Shown: positions 48,235 through 56,777 of the stretch, in pieces
Layout: each line of letters begins with the position of its first letter
Numbering within the stretch: position 1 is the first letter of the stretch
Assembly: GCF_000955805.1 (NCBI RefSeq)
Contig: NZ_JYOA01000003.1
Location: 764,944-828,943 of the forward strand
Direction: 5' to 3'
Source: Pseudomonas sp. 21
GTDB lineage: Bacteria > Pseudomonadota > Gammaproteobacteria > Pseudomonadales > Pseudomonadaceae
Length of the DNA: 64,000 bases
Notes under the pieces: generated by a model
The model's input: the letters and a program-made list of their open reading frames with translations, nothing else
Told to the model about the DNA's origin: nothing
Database searches by the model: none
Translations under genes and position numbers: made by a program

Positions 48235-49449
48235 TTGACCAGCGTCGAATCCCTGCGCCGTGTGCTGTCCGGCATGCGCCCCACCGGGCGCCTGCACCTG
48301 GGGCATTACCACGGTGTGCTGCAGAGCTGGGTGAAACTGCAGCACGAGTACGAATGCTACTTCTCCATCGTCGACTGGCATGCGCTGACCACCGAGTACG
48401 ACGAGACCGCCAGTATCCGCCAGCACGTGCGCGACATGGCCATCGACTGGCTGGCGGTGGGCGTCAGCCCCAGCGCGGCGACGCTGTTCATCCAGTCCCA
48501 GGTGCCTGAGCACGCCGAGTTGCACCTGCTGCTGTCGATGATCTGCCCGCTGTCCTGGCTGGAGCGCGTGCCGACCTACAAGGAACTGCAGGAAAAGCTG
48601 GTCCACAAGGACCTTTCCACCTTCGGCTTCCTCGGCTACCCGCTGCTGCAGGCCGCGGACATCCTGATCTACCGCGCGGGCCTGGTGCCGGTGGGGTCGG
48701 ATCAGTTCGCCCACGTCGAATTCACTCGCGAGATCGCCCGCCGCTTCAATCACCTGTACGGCGGCGAGGTGGACTTCGAGGACCGCGCCCAGACCGCCAT
48801 CGCCCGCCTGGGCAAGAAGACCGGCAAGCTCTACAGCAGCCTGCGCCGCGCCTGGCAGGAGCAGGGCGACGCCGAGGCGCTGGAGACCGCCCGTGCGCTG
48901 CTCATGGAGCAGCAGAGCCTGACCCTGGGCGACCGCGACCGGCTGTTCGGCTACCTCGAAGGCAGCAGCCGCGTGCTGCTGCCCGAGCCGCAGACCCTCA
49001 CCAGCCACGCGCCGAAGATGCCCGGGCTGGACGGGCATAAGATGTCCAAGTCGCACCACAACACCATTGCCCTGCGCGACAGCCCGGCGGTGATCGAGGA
49101 GAAGATCGCGCGCATGCCCACCGACCCGGCGCGCGTGCACCGCCGCGATCCGGGCGATCCGGAGCGTTGCCCGGTGTGGCAGTGGCACCTGATCTACTCC
49201 GACGACGGTTGCCGCCAGTGGGTGCAGGAAGGTTGCCGCAGCGCCGGGATCGGCTGCCTGGACTGCAAGCGGCCGGTGATCGAATCGATCCTCCACGAAC
49301 TGGCGCCGATCCAGGAGCGCGCGCTGGACTACGAGGACAACCCCGAGTTGGTGCGCAGCATCCTCGCCGAAGGCGCCGAACGCGCTCGCGAGGCCGCGCG
49401 CGAGACGCTGGTGGAGGTGCGGCATGCCATGGGGCTGTCTTACCGATAG
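48235..49449 (+). CDS. trpS: Tryptophan--tRNA ligase with predicted [4Fe-4S] site
   Basis: 404 residues, class I synthetase. HIGH motif as HLGH (residues 21-24), KMSKS as HKMSKS (about 268). The C-terminal region has cysteines 312, 334, 341 and 344 (C-x21-C-x6-C-x2-C), close to the C-x22-C-x6-C-x2-C motif of iron-sulfur TrpRS of Thermotoga. A further Cys lies at 326. The start is TTG, preceded by GAGG. A later start would cut into the catalytic domain. Stands alone, downstream of yciO by 61 bp. Confidence 0.95.
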   Translation: MTSVESLRRVLSGMRPTGRLHLGHYHGVLQSWVKLQHEYECYFSIVDWHALTTEYDETASIRQHVRDMAIDWLAVGVSPSAATLFIQSQVPEHAELHLLLSMICPLSWLERVPTYKELQEKLVHKDLSTFGFLGYPLLQAADILIYRAGLVPVGSDQFAHVEFTREIARRFNHLYGGEVDFEDRAQTAIARLGKKTGKLYSSLRRAWQEQGDAEALETARALLMEQQSLTLGDRDRLFGYLEGSSRVLLPEPQTLTSHAPKMPGLDGHKMSKSHHNTIALRDSPAVIEEKIARMPTDPARVHRRDPGDPERCPVWQWHLIYSDDGCRQWVQEGCRSAGIGCLDCKRPVIESILHELAPIQERALDYEDNPELVRSILAEGAERAREAARETLVEVRHAMGLSYR

Positions 49450-49467
49450 GCAGCGCTGTTTGCTTCT

Positions 49468-49539
49468 TGTAGGAGCGAGCTTGCTCGCGAACCCAGCTCC
49501 GCAGCGAGGCTTTGGTTCGCGAGCAAGCTCGCTCCTACA
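49468..49539. repeat. REP doublet after trpS
   Basis: Inverted TGTAGGAGCGAGCTTGCTCG pair, same 72-bp geometry as at 20506 and 39497, followed by a lone degenerate copy at 49572-49596 (TCGCGGACGGAGTCCGCTCC). Fills the trpS-scpA gap. Confidence 0.92.
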
Positions 49540-49699
49540 GTAATGCCAGGGCGGCATCGCGCCGGAAGCCAATCGCGGACGGAGTCCGCTCCTACCCACA
49601 GGCATGCCGCGTGCGAAGCAAATCCGCCAAATGCCCCTCGCGCCGCCGGCAAAAGCAGGGATAATGCCGCCTTCGAACCCTGCGCCTGACGAGTGGCCG

Positions 49700-50716
49700 A
49701 TGAGTGACCTGACCGAGCCGGAAGCCCCCGCCGCCGCCCCTGAATACCAGGTGCCGGTGCAGCTGGCGCTCGTCTACGGCGAGGCCCTGACGGAGATGCC
49801 GCAGGACCTGTACATCCCGCCGGACGCCCTGGAGGTCTTCCTCGAAGCCTTCGAGGGTCCGCTCGACCTGCTGCTCTACCTGATCCGCAAGCAGAACATC
49901 AACATCCTCGACATCCCCGTGGCGGAGATCACCCGCCAGTACATGGGCTACGTCGAGCTGATGAAGTCGGTGCGCCTGGAACTGGCCGCCGAGTACCTGG
50001 TGATGGCCGCCATGCTCGCCGAGATCAAGTCGCGCATGCTGCTGCCGCGCTCGGCCGAGGCCGAGGAAGAAGAGGACGACCCGCGCGCCGAGCTGATCCG
50101 CCGCCTGCAGGAGTACGAGCGCTTCAAGAAGGCCGCCGAGGACCTCGACGACCTGCCGCGCCTGGGCCGCGACTACGTGGTGCCGACCATCGCCGCGCCG
50201 GATGCGCGGGCGCGCCGGCTGTTGCCGGAAGTGGACATGCAGGAACTGATGCTGTGCATGGCCGAGGTGCTGCGCCGCGCCGACCTGTTCGAAAGCCACC
50301 AGGTCACCCGCGAAATGCTCTCCACACGCGAGCGCATGAGCGAGATCCTCGAGCGCCTGAAGGGCGAGGGTTTCGTCCCCTTCATCACGCTGTTCCGTGT
50401 CGAGGAAGGCAAGCTGGGCGTGGTGGTGACCTTCATGGCGGTGCTGGAGCTGGTGAAGGAGCAACTGGTGGAGCTGGTACAGAACGAAGCCTTCGCGCCT
50501 ATCCACGTCCGCGCCCGCACGGAAGTGCAGGAAGGCGCCGCGCGCTTCGGGGAAACGTCGGAAGACGTCCTGGAAGAGGGCGACGAAGCTGTTTTCGAGC
50601 CGTGCGAAGAGCCGCCGGCCGAGCTGACCTTCGAGGACGGCCACTTCGACGGCGCGGAAGACGAGTCGGCGCTCGATCAGGCGCTGGGCGGCGAGCCGGA
50701 GGACGATCTGCTCTGA
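49700..50716 (+). CDS. scpA: Segregation and condensation protein A
   Basis: Kleisin subunit of the SMC-ScpAB condensin. 338 residues. The kleisin core begins at FLEAFEGPLDLLLYLI (about residue 46), with conserved NINILDIPVAEITRQYMGYV next and a C-terminal winged helix. It has an acidic C-terminal tail (EPPAELTFEDGHFDGAED). Start chosen at 49700; an ATG at 49664 gives 12 more residues. Paired with scpB 90 bp downstream. Confidence 0.93.
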   Translation: MSDLTEPEAPAAAPEYQVPVQLALVYGEALTEMPQDLYIPPDALEVFLEAFEGPLDLLLYLIRKQNINILDIPVAEITRQYMGYVELMKSVRLELAAEYLVMAAMLAEIKSRMLLPRSAEAEEEEDDPRAELIRRLQEYERFKKAAEDLDDLPRLGRDYVVPTIAAPDARARRLLPEVDMQELMLCMAEVLRRADLFESHQVTREMLSTRERMSEILERLKGEGFVPFITLFRVEEGKLGVVVTFMAVLELVKEQLVELVQNEAFAPIHVRARTEVQEGAARFGETSEDVLEEGDEAVFEPCEEPPAELTFEDGHFDGAEDESALDQALGGEPEDDLL

Positions 50717-50806
50717 TCAGCCAGCGTTGCCCTGGCGCTGCGCTTTGAGTAGCTTTCCCGCCTGAACGGCGAAACCTTCCTATTCCGACCCTGACCCGAG
50801 CCCCCG

Positions 50807-51844
50807 ATGAATCTCTCCGACCCGCAAGAACTGGCGACCCTGCTCGAAGGCATCCTCCTGGCTGCCGGCAAGCCCATGTCGCTGGAGCGCCTCGGCGAGC
50901 TGTTCGAGGAGGCCGAGCGCCCCGAGCCGCAGCAGTTCCGCGATGCGCTGGCGGTGCTGAGCCTGTCCTGCTCCGGGCGGGCCTTCGAACTGAAGGAAGT
51001 CGCCACCGGCTACCGCCTGCAGGTGCGCGAGAAGTTCGCCTCCTGGGTCGGCCGGCTCTGGGAAGAGCGCCCGCAGCGCTATTCCCGTGCGCTGCTGGAG
51101 ACCCTGGCGCTGATCGCCTACCGCCAGCCGATTACCCGGGGCGAGATCGAGGAAATCCGTGGCGTCGCGGTGAACACCCAGATCGTCAAGACGCTGATGG
51201 AGCGCGAGTGGATCCGCATCGTCGGCTACCGCGAAGTCCCCGGCCGCCCGGCGATGCTTGCCACCACCCGCACCTTCCTCGACTACTTCAACCTCAAGAG
51301 CCTGGAAGACCTGCCGCCGCTGGCCGAGCTCAAACTGATGGAGCCCGAGCCGCAGCCGATCCTCGAGGACATGGCACCGGTGGCCAGCTTGCCGAGCCCC
51401 GAGGAGTACGACGAGGATTACGTCCCGCCGTCCCTGCAAGCCCTGGCCGACCAGGCCGTGCGCGATGCCGGCGAGGAGCCGGAGCCCGCGCCGCCAGAGG
51501 AGCCGAAGGAGGAAACCAGCTTCCGCAGCCTGCTGGCCGAGCTGGACGAGATGGAACAGGGGCTGAAGACCGACTTCGACGACCTGGTCGACCGCCCGCC
51601 GAGCGACGACGAGGACACTGGCGTGGAGGCCGACTTCAGTGGCGTTCATGCGCTGCCGGAGGTCGAAGCCCAAGCGCCTGGCCAACCCGAAACGCAAGGC
51701 CAGCCCGCCGTGGCAGCCGAGCCCGAAGCGCCCGCGCCACTGCCGGCCCCCGAGCCGGCGGAGGACGAATGGGATGAAGAGCGGGCCCTGCGCGAAGCCA
51801 TGCTTGAGGAAATGGAGTTCAACGCGCGCAATCGCGACCATTGA
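50807..51844 (+). CDS. scpB: Segregation and condensation protein B
   Basis: 345 residues. The N-terminal double winged-helix core (about 1-185; LEGILLAAGKPMSLERL, LALIAYRQPITRGEIEEIRG) is followed by an unusually long acidic, Pro/Glu-rich tail of about 140 residues (EEPEPAPPEEPKEE, PALPAPEPAEDEW-like). This tail is known in Pseudomonas ScpB but not in E. coli relatives of MukE. ScpB dimers bind ScpA. The usual neighbour rluB is not seen downstream. Confidence 0.9.
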   Translation: MNLSDPQELATLLEGILLAAGKPMSLERLGELFEEAERPEPQQFRDALAVLSLSCSGRAFELKEVATGYRLQVREKFASWVGRLWEERPQRYSRALLETLALIAYRQPITRGEIEEIRGVAVNTQIVKTLMEREWIRIVGYREVPGRPAMLATTRTFLDYFNLKSLEDLPPLAELKLMEPEPQPILEDMAPVASLPSPEEYDEDYVPPSLQALADQAVRDAGEEPEPAPPEEPKEETSFRSLLAELDEMEQGLKTDFDDLVDRPPSDDEDTGVEADFSGVHALPEVEAQAPGQPETQGQPAVAAEPEAPAPLPAPEPAEDEWDEERALREAMLEEMEFNARNRDH

Positions 51845-52046
51845 GCCCGGCTTTTGGCGTATCTGGCCGAGGCTTTCCAGCCGTTCGGTGATTGACTTCC
51901 GCCCTCGGCGCGACGACCTTATGTGCCGCGTTCGCAAGGCGCTGGCGGCAACACCCGGGGATGCCGCCCGCTCGACCGCCCTGACGACGTCTCTCGACAA
52001 CAATCCACAGTGGCCTGGCGCCTCGCGCAGGCTGCTGAGTACCCAT

Positions 52047-54359
52047 ATGAAAAGAACTCCAATCAGCCGTATCTGCTGGCTCGGCCTCCTGCTGGGCCTG
52101 AGCAGCGCTTCGCTTTCCGCCGCCCAGGCGCCTGCCGCCGCAGCCGCCGTGCCGCTGGCCGGCCAGTCCAAGGAAGCCTTCCTCGACAGCCTGATGCAGC
52201 GCATGACGCTGGAAGAGAAGATCGGCCAGCTGCGCCTGGTCAGCGTCGGGCCGGACCATCCCAAGCCGGTACTGCTGAAGGAAATCGCCGAGGGCACCAC
52301 CGGCGCGGTGTTCAATACCGTGGTGCGTCCGGGCATCCGCGACCTGCAGGACGCGGCCATGAAGAGCCGCCTGAAGATCCCGCTGTTCTTCGCCTACGAC
52401 GTGGTCCATGGCCACCGCACCGTGTTCCCCATCGGCCTGGGCCTGGCGGCGAGCTGGGACCTGGCCGCCATCGAGCGCAGCGCCCGCGTCTCGGCCATCG
52501 AGGCCAGTGCCGACGGCCTCAACCTGACCTATTCGCCCACCGTCGACATCGCCCGCGATCCGCGCTGGGGCCGTGTCTCCGAAGGCTTCGGCGAAGACGC
52601 CTGGCTGACCAGCAAGGTCGCCGCCGCGGTGGTCAAGGGCTACCAGGGCAAGGGCCTGAACCAGCCGGAAACCATCATGGCCGGGGTCAAGCACTTCGCC
52701 CTGTACGGCGCCGGCGAAGGCGGCCGCGACTACAACACCGTGGACATGAGCCCGCAGCGCATGTTCCAGGACTACCTGCCGCCGTACCGCGCGGCCATCG
52801 ACGCCGGCGCCGGCGCGGTGATGGTCTCGCTCAACAGCATCAACGGCGTGCCGGCCACCGCCAACAAGTGGCTGCTGCAAGACCTGCTGCGCGGACAGTG
52901 GGGCTACAAGGGCCTGACCCTGAGCGACCACGGCGCGGTGCTGGAGCTGATCAAGCACGGCGTGGCCGCTACCGAACGCGACGCCACCCAGGCAGCGATC
53001 AACGCCGGCGTCGAAATGAACATGAACGACGACCTGTACGGCAAGCACATGCCCGAGCTGCTCAAGGCCGGGCTGATCAGCCAGGACGAGATCGACCGCG
53101 CCTGCCGCGACGTGCTCGCCGCCAAGTGGGACATGGGCCTGTTCCAGGACCCGTACCGCTACCTGCAGGGCAAGGACCCGGTGGATACCGACGCCGAAGA
53201 ACGCCTGCACCGCGCCGACGCCCGCGAGATCGCGCGCAAGGGCATGGTCCTGCTGAAGAACGAGGGTGGCGTGCTGCCGCTCAAGCGTGACGGCGTGATC
53301 GCCCTGATCGGCCCGCTGGCCGACAGCAAGCGCGACGTGATGGGCAGCTGGTCCGCCGCCGGCAAGGCTTTCCAGGCCGTGACCGTGCTCGAAGGCATGG
53401 GCACCGCCACCCGTGGCCACGCCGCGCTGCTCTACGCCAAGGGCGCCAACGTCACCGACGATCCGGAGATCGTCAAATACCTCAACGAGTACAGCGAGGA
53501 CGTGAAGGTCGATCCGCGCAGCCCGAAGGCCATGATCGACGAAGCCGTCGAGAAGGCGAAGCAGGCTGACGTGGTGGTGGCCGTGGTCGGCGAATCCCAG
53601 GGCATGGCCCACGAGGCGTCGAGCAAGACCAACCTGCACATCGCGCAGAGCCAGATCGAGCTGCTCAAGGCCCTCAAGGCCACCGGCAAGCCGCTGGTGC
53701 TGGTGCTGATGAACGGCCGGCCGATGGACCTGCGCTGGGAAAGCGCCAACGCCGACGCCGTGCTGGAAACCTGGTTCAGCGGCACCGAGGGCGGCAACGC
53801 CATCGCCGACGTGCTGTTCGGCGACTACAACCCCTCGGGCAAGCTGACCATGACCTTCCCGCGCTCGGTGGGCCAGGTGCCGATCTACTACAACCACCTG
53901 AACACCGGCCGCCCGTTCGACCACGAGCACCCGAACAAGTACACCTCGCGCTACTTCGACTCGGAGAACGGCCCGCTGTACCCGTTCGGCTATGGCCTGA
54001 GCTACACCGACTTCAGCGTCTCGGACGTGAAGCTGTCGGGCAGCAAGCTGAAGAAGGGCGACCAGCTGACCGCCAGCGTGACCGTGAAGAACACCGGCAA
54101 GGTCGCCGGTGAGACCACCGTGCAGCTCTACCTGCGCGACGTCGCCGCGTCCATCAGCCGCCCGGTCAAGGAGCTCAAGGGCTTCAGCAAGATCCTGCTG
54201 CAGCCGGGCGAGTCGAAGGTGGTGCAGTTCCCGATTCGCGAGGAAGACCTGCGCTTCTACGACAGCCAGCTGCGTTACGCCTCGGAGCCGGGCGAGTTCA
54301 AGGTCTACGTCGGCCTGGATTCGGACAACGTGAAGGAGCAGAGCTTCACCCTGCTCTAA
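52047..54359 (+). CDS. bglX: Periplasmic beta-glucosidase BglX (GH3)
   Basis: 770 residues with signal peptide (residues 1-27, ending SLSAAQ). The GH3 N-terminal barrel has TVDIARDPRWGRVSEGFGED and nucleophile Asp in TLSDHGAV (about D294); the GH3 C-terminal alpha/beta domain and a fibronectin III-like domain follow (about 680-770). Hydrolyses beta-glucosides in the periplasm. The upstream 200 bp of the open frame overlaps scpB and has no signal peptide, so ATG 52047 is preferred. Followed by a strong terminator. Confidence 0.93.
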   Translation: MKRTPISRICWLGLLLGLSSASLSAAQAPAAAAAVPLAGQSKEAFLDSLMQRMTLEEKIGQLRLVSVGPDHPKPVLLKEIAEGTTGAVFNTVVRPGIRDLQDAAMKSRLKIPLFFAYDVVHGHRTVFPIGLGLAASWDLAAIERSARVSAIEASADGLNLTYSPTVDIARDPRWGRVSEGFGEDAWLTSKVAAAVVKGYQGKGLNQPETIMAGVKHFALYGAGEGGRDYNTVDMSPQRMFQDYLPPYRAAIDAGAGAVMVSLNSINGVPATANKWLLQDLLRGQWGYKGLTLSDHGAVLELIKHGVAATERDATQAAINAGVEMNMNDDLYGKHMPELLKAGLISQDEIDRACRDVLAAKWDMGLFQDPYRYLQGKDPVDTDAEERLHRADAREIARKGMVLLKNEGGVLPLKRDGVIALIGPLADSKRDVMGSWSAAGKAFQAVTVLEGMGTATRGHAALLYAKGANVTDDPEIVKYLNEYSEDVKVDPRSPKAMIDEAVEKAKQADVVVAVVGESQGMAHEASSKTNLHIAQSQIELLKALKATGKPLVLVLMNGRPMDLRWESANADAVLETWFSGTEGGNAIADVLFGDYNPSGKLTMTFPRSVGQVPIYYNHLNTGRPFDHEHPNKYTSRYFDSENGPLYPFGYGLSYTDFSVSDVKLSGSKLKKGDQLTASVTVKNTGKVAGETTVQLYLRDVAASISRPVKELKGFSKILLQPGESKVVQFPIREEDLRFYDSQLRYASEPGEFKVYVGLDSDNVKEQSFTLL

Positions 54360-54384
54360 GCGTAAACCGCTGCTGCAGACGAAA

Positions 54385-54415
54385 ACGCCACGGCTGGTTC
54401 AGCCGTGGCGTTTTT
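54385..54415. terminator. Bidirectional terminator between bglX and the convergent membrane-protein gene
   Basis: ACGCCACGGCTG/CAGCCGTGGCGT, 12-bp perfect stem with a 3-nt loop, TTTTT on one side and AAAA on the other. Confidence 0.93.
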
Positions 54416-54420
54416 CTTTG

Positions 54421-55200
54421 TCAGGCGGCTTTGGCTGTCCTGCGGGAGCGGAACCCGATCAGCCAGCGCACCGCGCCTTGCACCAGCACGGCCAGCAGCG
54501 CTGCCTCGGCAAAGCTGGGCAGGGTGTCGTTGTCCGGCAGGCGCAACGCCAGCCACAGGCAGAACGCCGCGAAGGCCGGGCGCCCGGTGACCATGCCGCG
54601 CAGCAGGGCGATGACGAAGCCTGCGCCATGCAGGCGTTGCGACGACACGCAGAGCACGATGGAGAGCAGCGGGAACACCGCCAGCAGGCCGCTCCAGCTC
54701 GGCCCGGCCCAGCCGGCGAGGGCGGTGACGGCCAGGGTCAGCAACGCACCGGCGAGCATGCGCAGGCCCAGTTCGAAGCGGCCAAGCGCGGCGACGCTGC
54801 CCGGCTGCTCGGCGCGGGGCATGAACAGCTGACTGGTCAGTGCGCCCAGTGCTGCGGCGATCAGCGCCCAGGCGGGCATGGTGGGGAGTTGCGTCAAGGC
54901 CCAGGCCGCGACCAGCCAGGCGAGCATCGCGCCGCTCAGGGCCAGTGGCCAACGTTGCTTGCGGCACAACCAGGCGTAGGCGAAGTTGAAGGCTTCCGAA
55001 GCGAAGATCGCCGCCAGCGCCAGCAGCGCGGCCTGGGCGCCGAAGTCGCGTCCGTGCTCCACGGTGATCAGGTAGAGGATGGGGCCGGCGATGGCGGGCA
55101 GGGCGGCCAGGCAGCCGGCAACGGTCGGCCCCCACCAGCGCCCGGAGAGCGAGACCAGCAGCAGGAACAGCGGAACCAGGGTGAGCTTGAGGGCGAGCAT
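54421..55200 (-). CDS. Multi-pass inner-membrane protein, unknown function
   Basis: 259 residues with about eight predicted transmembrane helices and short loops. The two halves share a similar hydrophobic rhythm. C-terminal tail RSRRTAKAA is cytoplasmic and basic. No recognisable family motif. Converges on bglX and lies 175 bp from the divergent DUF1289 gene. Possible transporter, by topology only. Confidence 0.7.
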   Translation of the reverse strand: MLALKLTLVPLFLLLVSLSGRWWGPTVAGCLAALPAIAGPILYLITVEHGRDFGAQAALLALAAIFASEAFNFAYAWLCRKQRWPLALSGAMLAWLVAAWALTQLPTMPAWALIAAALGALTSQLFMPRAEQPGSVAALGRFELGLRMLAGALLTLAVTALAGWAGPSWSGLLAVFPLLSIVLCVSSQRLHGAGFVIALLRGMVTGRPAFAAFCLWLALRLPDNDTLPSFAEAALLAVLVQGAVRWLIGFRSRRTAKAA

Positions 55201-55375
55201 GGGCGAGGCCGCAAGGGGGGAGGGCGGATTCTAGCAAGGCGCGTAGCCTTCGATTGCCCGCTTCGATAACCCGCGTCGATGGCGCCGATGGGGAAATCGA
55301 GTTGGACCTTGGCGCCGCGCGGGTGTCCATTGTGCAGGCCCACTGACGTTCACCCATCGAGTCGAGAGGAAGTCC

Positions 55376-55558
55376 GTGAAGAGTCCGTGCATCAAGGTCT
55401 GCGAGTTCGAAGAGGGCATCTGCCTGGGTTGTGGCCGCAGTCGTGAGGAAATCAAGGCGTGGAAGCGTGTCGATCATCTCGGCCAGGAAGCGATCCGGGC
55501 CGAGGCCGACATGCGCCTGCTGGTGCTGGAGGCGCAGGGGAAGCGGCTGTATCGCTGA
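55376..55558 (+). CDS. DUF1289-family small cysteine-rich protein
   Basis: 60 residues. Conserved SPCIKVCEFEEGICLGCGRSREEI carries four Cys (C5, C9, C16, C19) likely to bind a metal or Fe-S cluster; this is the whole family domain. GTG start with GAGAGGA seven bases upstream. Function unknown in any organism. Followed by a REP pair. Confidence 0.85.
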   Translation: MKSPCIKVCEFEEGICLGCGRSREEIKAWKRVDHLGQEAIRAEADMRLLVLEAQGKRLYR

Positions 55559-55568
55559 TTGAAAGGCT

Positions 55569-55638
55569 GTTCGCGAGCAAGCTCGCTCCTGCGAAGAGCC
55601 TGCACTCCAGACCTGTAGGAGCGAGCTTGCTCGCGAAC
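55569..55638. repeat. REP doublet with arms in reverse order
   Basis: GTTCGCGAGCAAGCTCGCTC comes first and TGTAGGAGCGAGCTTGCTCG second, so the arms point outward compared with the copies at 20506, 39497 and 49468. One arm has a mutation (CTCCTGCG). It sits 10 bp after the DUF1289 stop and 6 bp from the gapA stop. Confidence 0.9.
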
Positions 55639-55644
55639 CTCGCA

Positions 55645-56649
55645 TCACCCCCGCGCCAGATACATCACCCGCGCCGTATCCAGCATCCGGTTGGAAAACC
55701 CCCACTCGTTGTCGTACCAGGCCATCACCTTCACCAGCCGCCCATTCACCCGTGTGTGGCTGGCATCGAAGATGGCCGAGCGAGGATCGTGGTTGAAGTC
55801 CACCGAGACCAGCGGCAGGCGGTTGAAGCCGAGGATCGGCGAAAGCTCGCTGGCTCGTTCCATCAGTTCGTTGATTTCCTGCGCGCTGGTATCGCGGCCG
55901 ACCTCCACCGTGAGGTCCACCAGCGACACATTGATCACCGGCACTCGCACCGCCAGCCCGGTCAGCTTGCCGGCCAGTTCCGGCAAGACCAGGCCCACCG
56001 CTTCGGCGGCGCCGGTCCTGGTCGGGATCAACGACTGGGTCGCCGAGCGCGCCCGGTACGGGTCGCTGTGGTACACGTCGGAGAGACTCTGGTCGTTGGT
56101 ATAGGCGTGGATGGTGGTCATCAGGCCGCGCTCGATGCCCAGCTCGCGGTGCAGCACCTGGGCCACCGGCGCCAGGCAGTTGGTGGTGCAGGAGGCGTTG
56201 GAGACGATGCGGTGCACCCCGCGCAGGATGTCTTCGTTGACACCGAACACCACCGTGGCGTCCACATCCTGGCCGGGCGCGGAGATCAGCACCTGGCGCG
56301 CGCCGGCCTGCAGGTGCGCGGAGGCCTTGTCACGGGAGGTGAAGAGGCCGGTGCACTCCAGCACGATATCCACCCCCAGGGCTTTCCACGGCAACTCTGC
56401 CGGATTGCGGATCGCCGTGACGGCGATGCGGTCGCCCTCTACCCTGAGGCTTTCGGCGTCGTGCTCGACGTGGCCGGCGAAGCGCCCATGCACACTGTCG
56501 TACTGGAACAGATGGGCGTTGATCGCGGCGTCGCCCAGATCGTTGATCGCCACCACTTGCAGGTGCTGGCGATAGGGGCCCGAGTAGAGCGCGCGGAGTA
56601 CGTTCCGACCGATGCGGCCAAATCCATTGATTGCCAGGCGTATAGTCAT
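55645..56649 (-). CDS. gapA: Glyceraldehyde-3-phosphate dehydrogenase, type I
   Basis: Catabolic NAD-dependent GAPDH, 334 residues. NAD site INGFGRIGR (residues 6-14) and catalytic Cys in [11 protein letters not shown] (about 155). ATG 56649 gives [14 protein letters not shown]; longer frame not conserved. Divergent from edd over 128 bp holding HexR-like operators. Converts GA3P produced by the Entner-Doudoroff aldolase. Confidence 0.95.
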   Translation of the reverse strand: MTIRLAINGFGRIGRNVLRALYSGPYRQHLQVVAINDLGDAAINAHLFQYDSVHGRFAGHVEHDAESLRVEGDRIAVTAIRNPAELPWKALGVDIVLECTGLFTSRDKASAHLQAGARQVLISAPGQDVDATVVFGVNEDILRGVHRIVSNASCTTNCLAPVAQVLHRELGIERGLMTTIHAYTNDQSLSDVYHSDPYRARSATQSLIPTRTGAAEAVGLVLPELAGKLTGLAVRVPVINVSLVDLTVEVGRDTSAQEINELMERASELSPILGFNRLPLVSVDFNHDPRSAIFDASHTRVNGRLVKVMAWYDNEWGFSNRMLDTARVMYLARG

Positions 56650-56671
56650 GAAGGTCGTCTCTTTTCTTTTG

Positions 56672-56686
56672 TTGTGGTAAAAACCA
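56672..56686. promoter_or_regulatory. HexR-like operator, gapA side
   Basis: TTGT-N7-ACCA, one mismatch from the TTGT-N(7/8)-ACAA HexR motif. Located 23 bp upstream of the gapA ATG. Confidence 0.45.
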
Positions 56687-56736
56687 TTAAATTTCGCCGT
56701 CGATGAAAAGTAAACGCCTAGTAATCGATGATTATG

Positions 56737-56751
56737 TTGTAAAAACAACAA
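56737..56751. promoter_or_regulatory. HexR operator, edd side
   Basis: TTGT-AAAAACA-ACAA matches TTGT-N7-ACAA exactly. It is 27 bp upstream of the edd start, where HexR repression relieved by KDPG is known in Pseudomonas. Confidence 0.65.
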
Positions 56752-56777
56752 CCGATAGTCTGTAGGAGAATGCTGCC

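Noticed and set aside
52920-52935. BglX nucleophile motif SDHG instead of SDW as an oddity
   Set aside because: As far as I recall, E. coli BglX has the same SDHGA sequence, so it is normal for this group.
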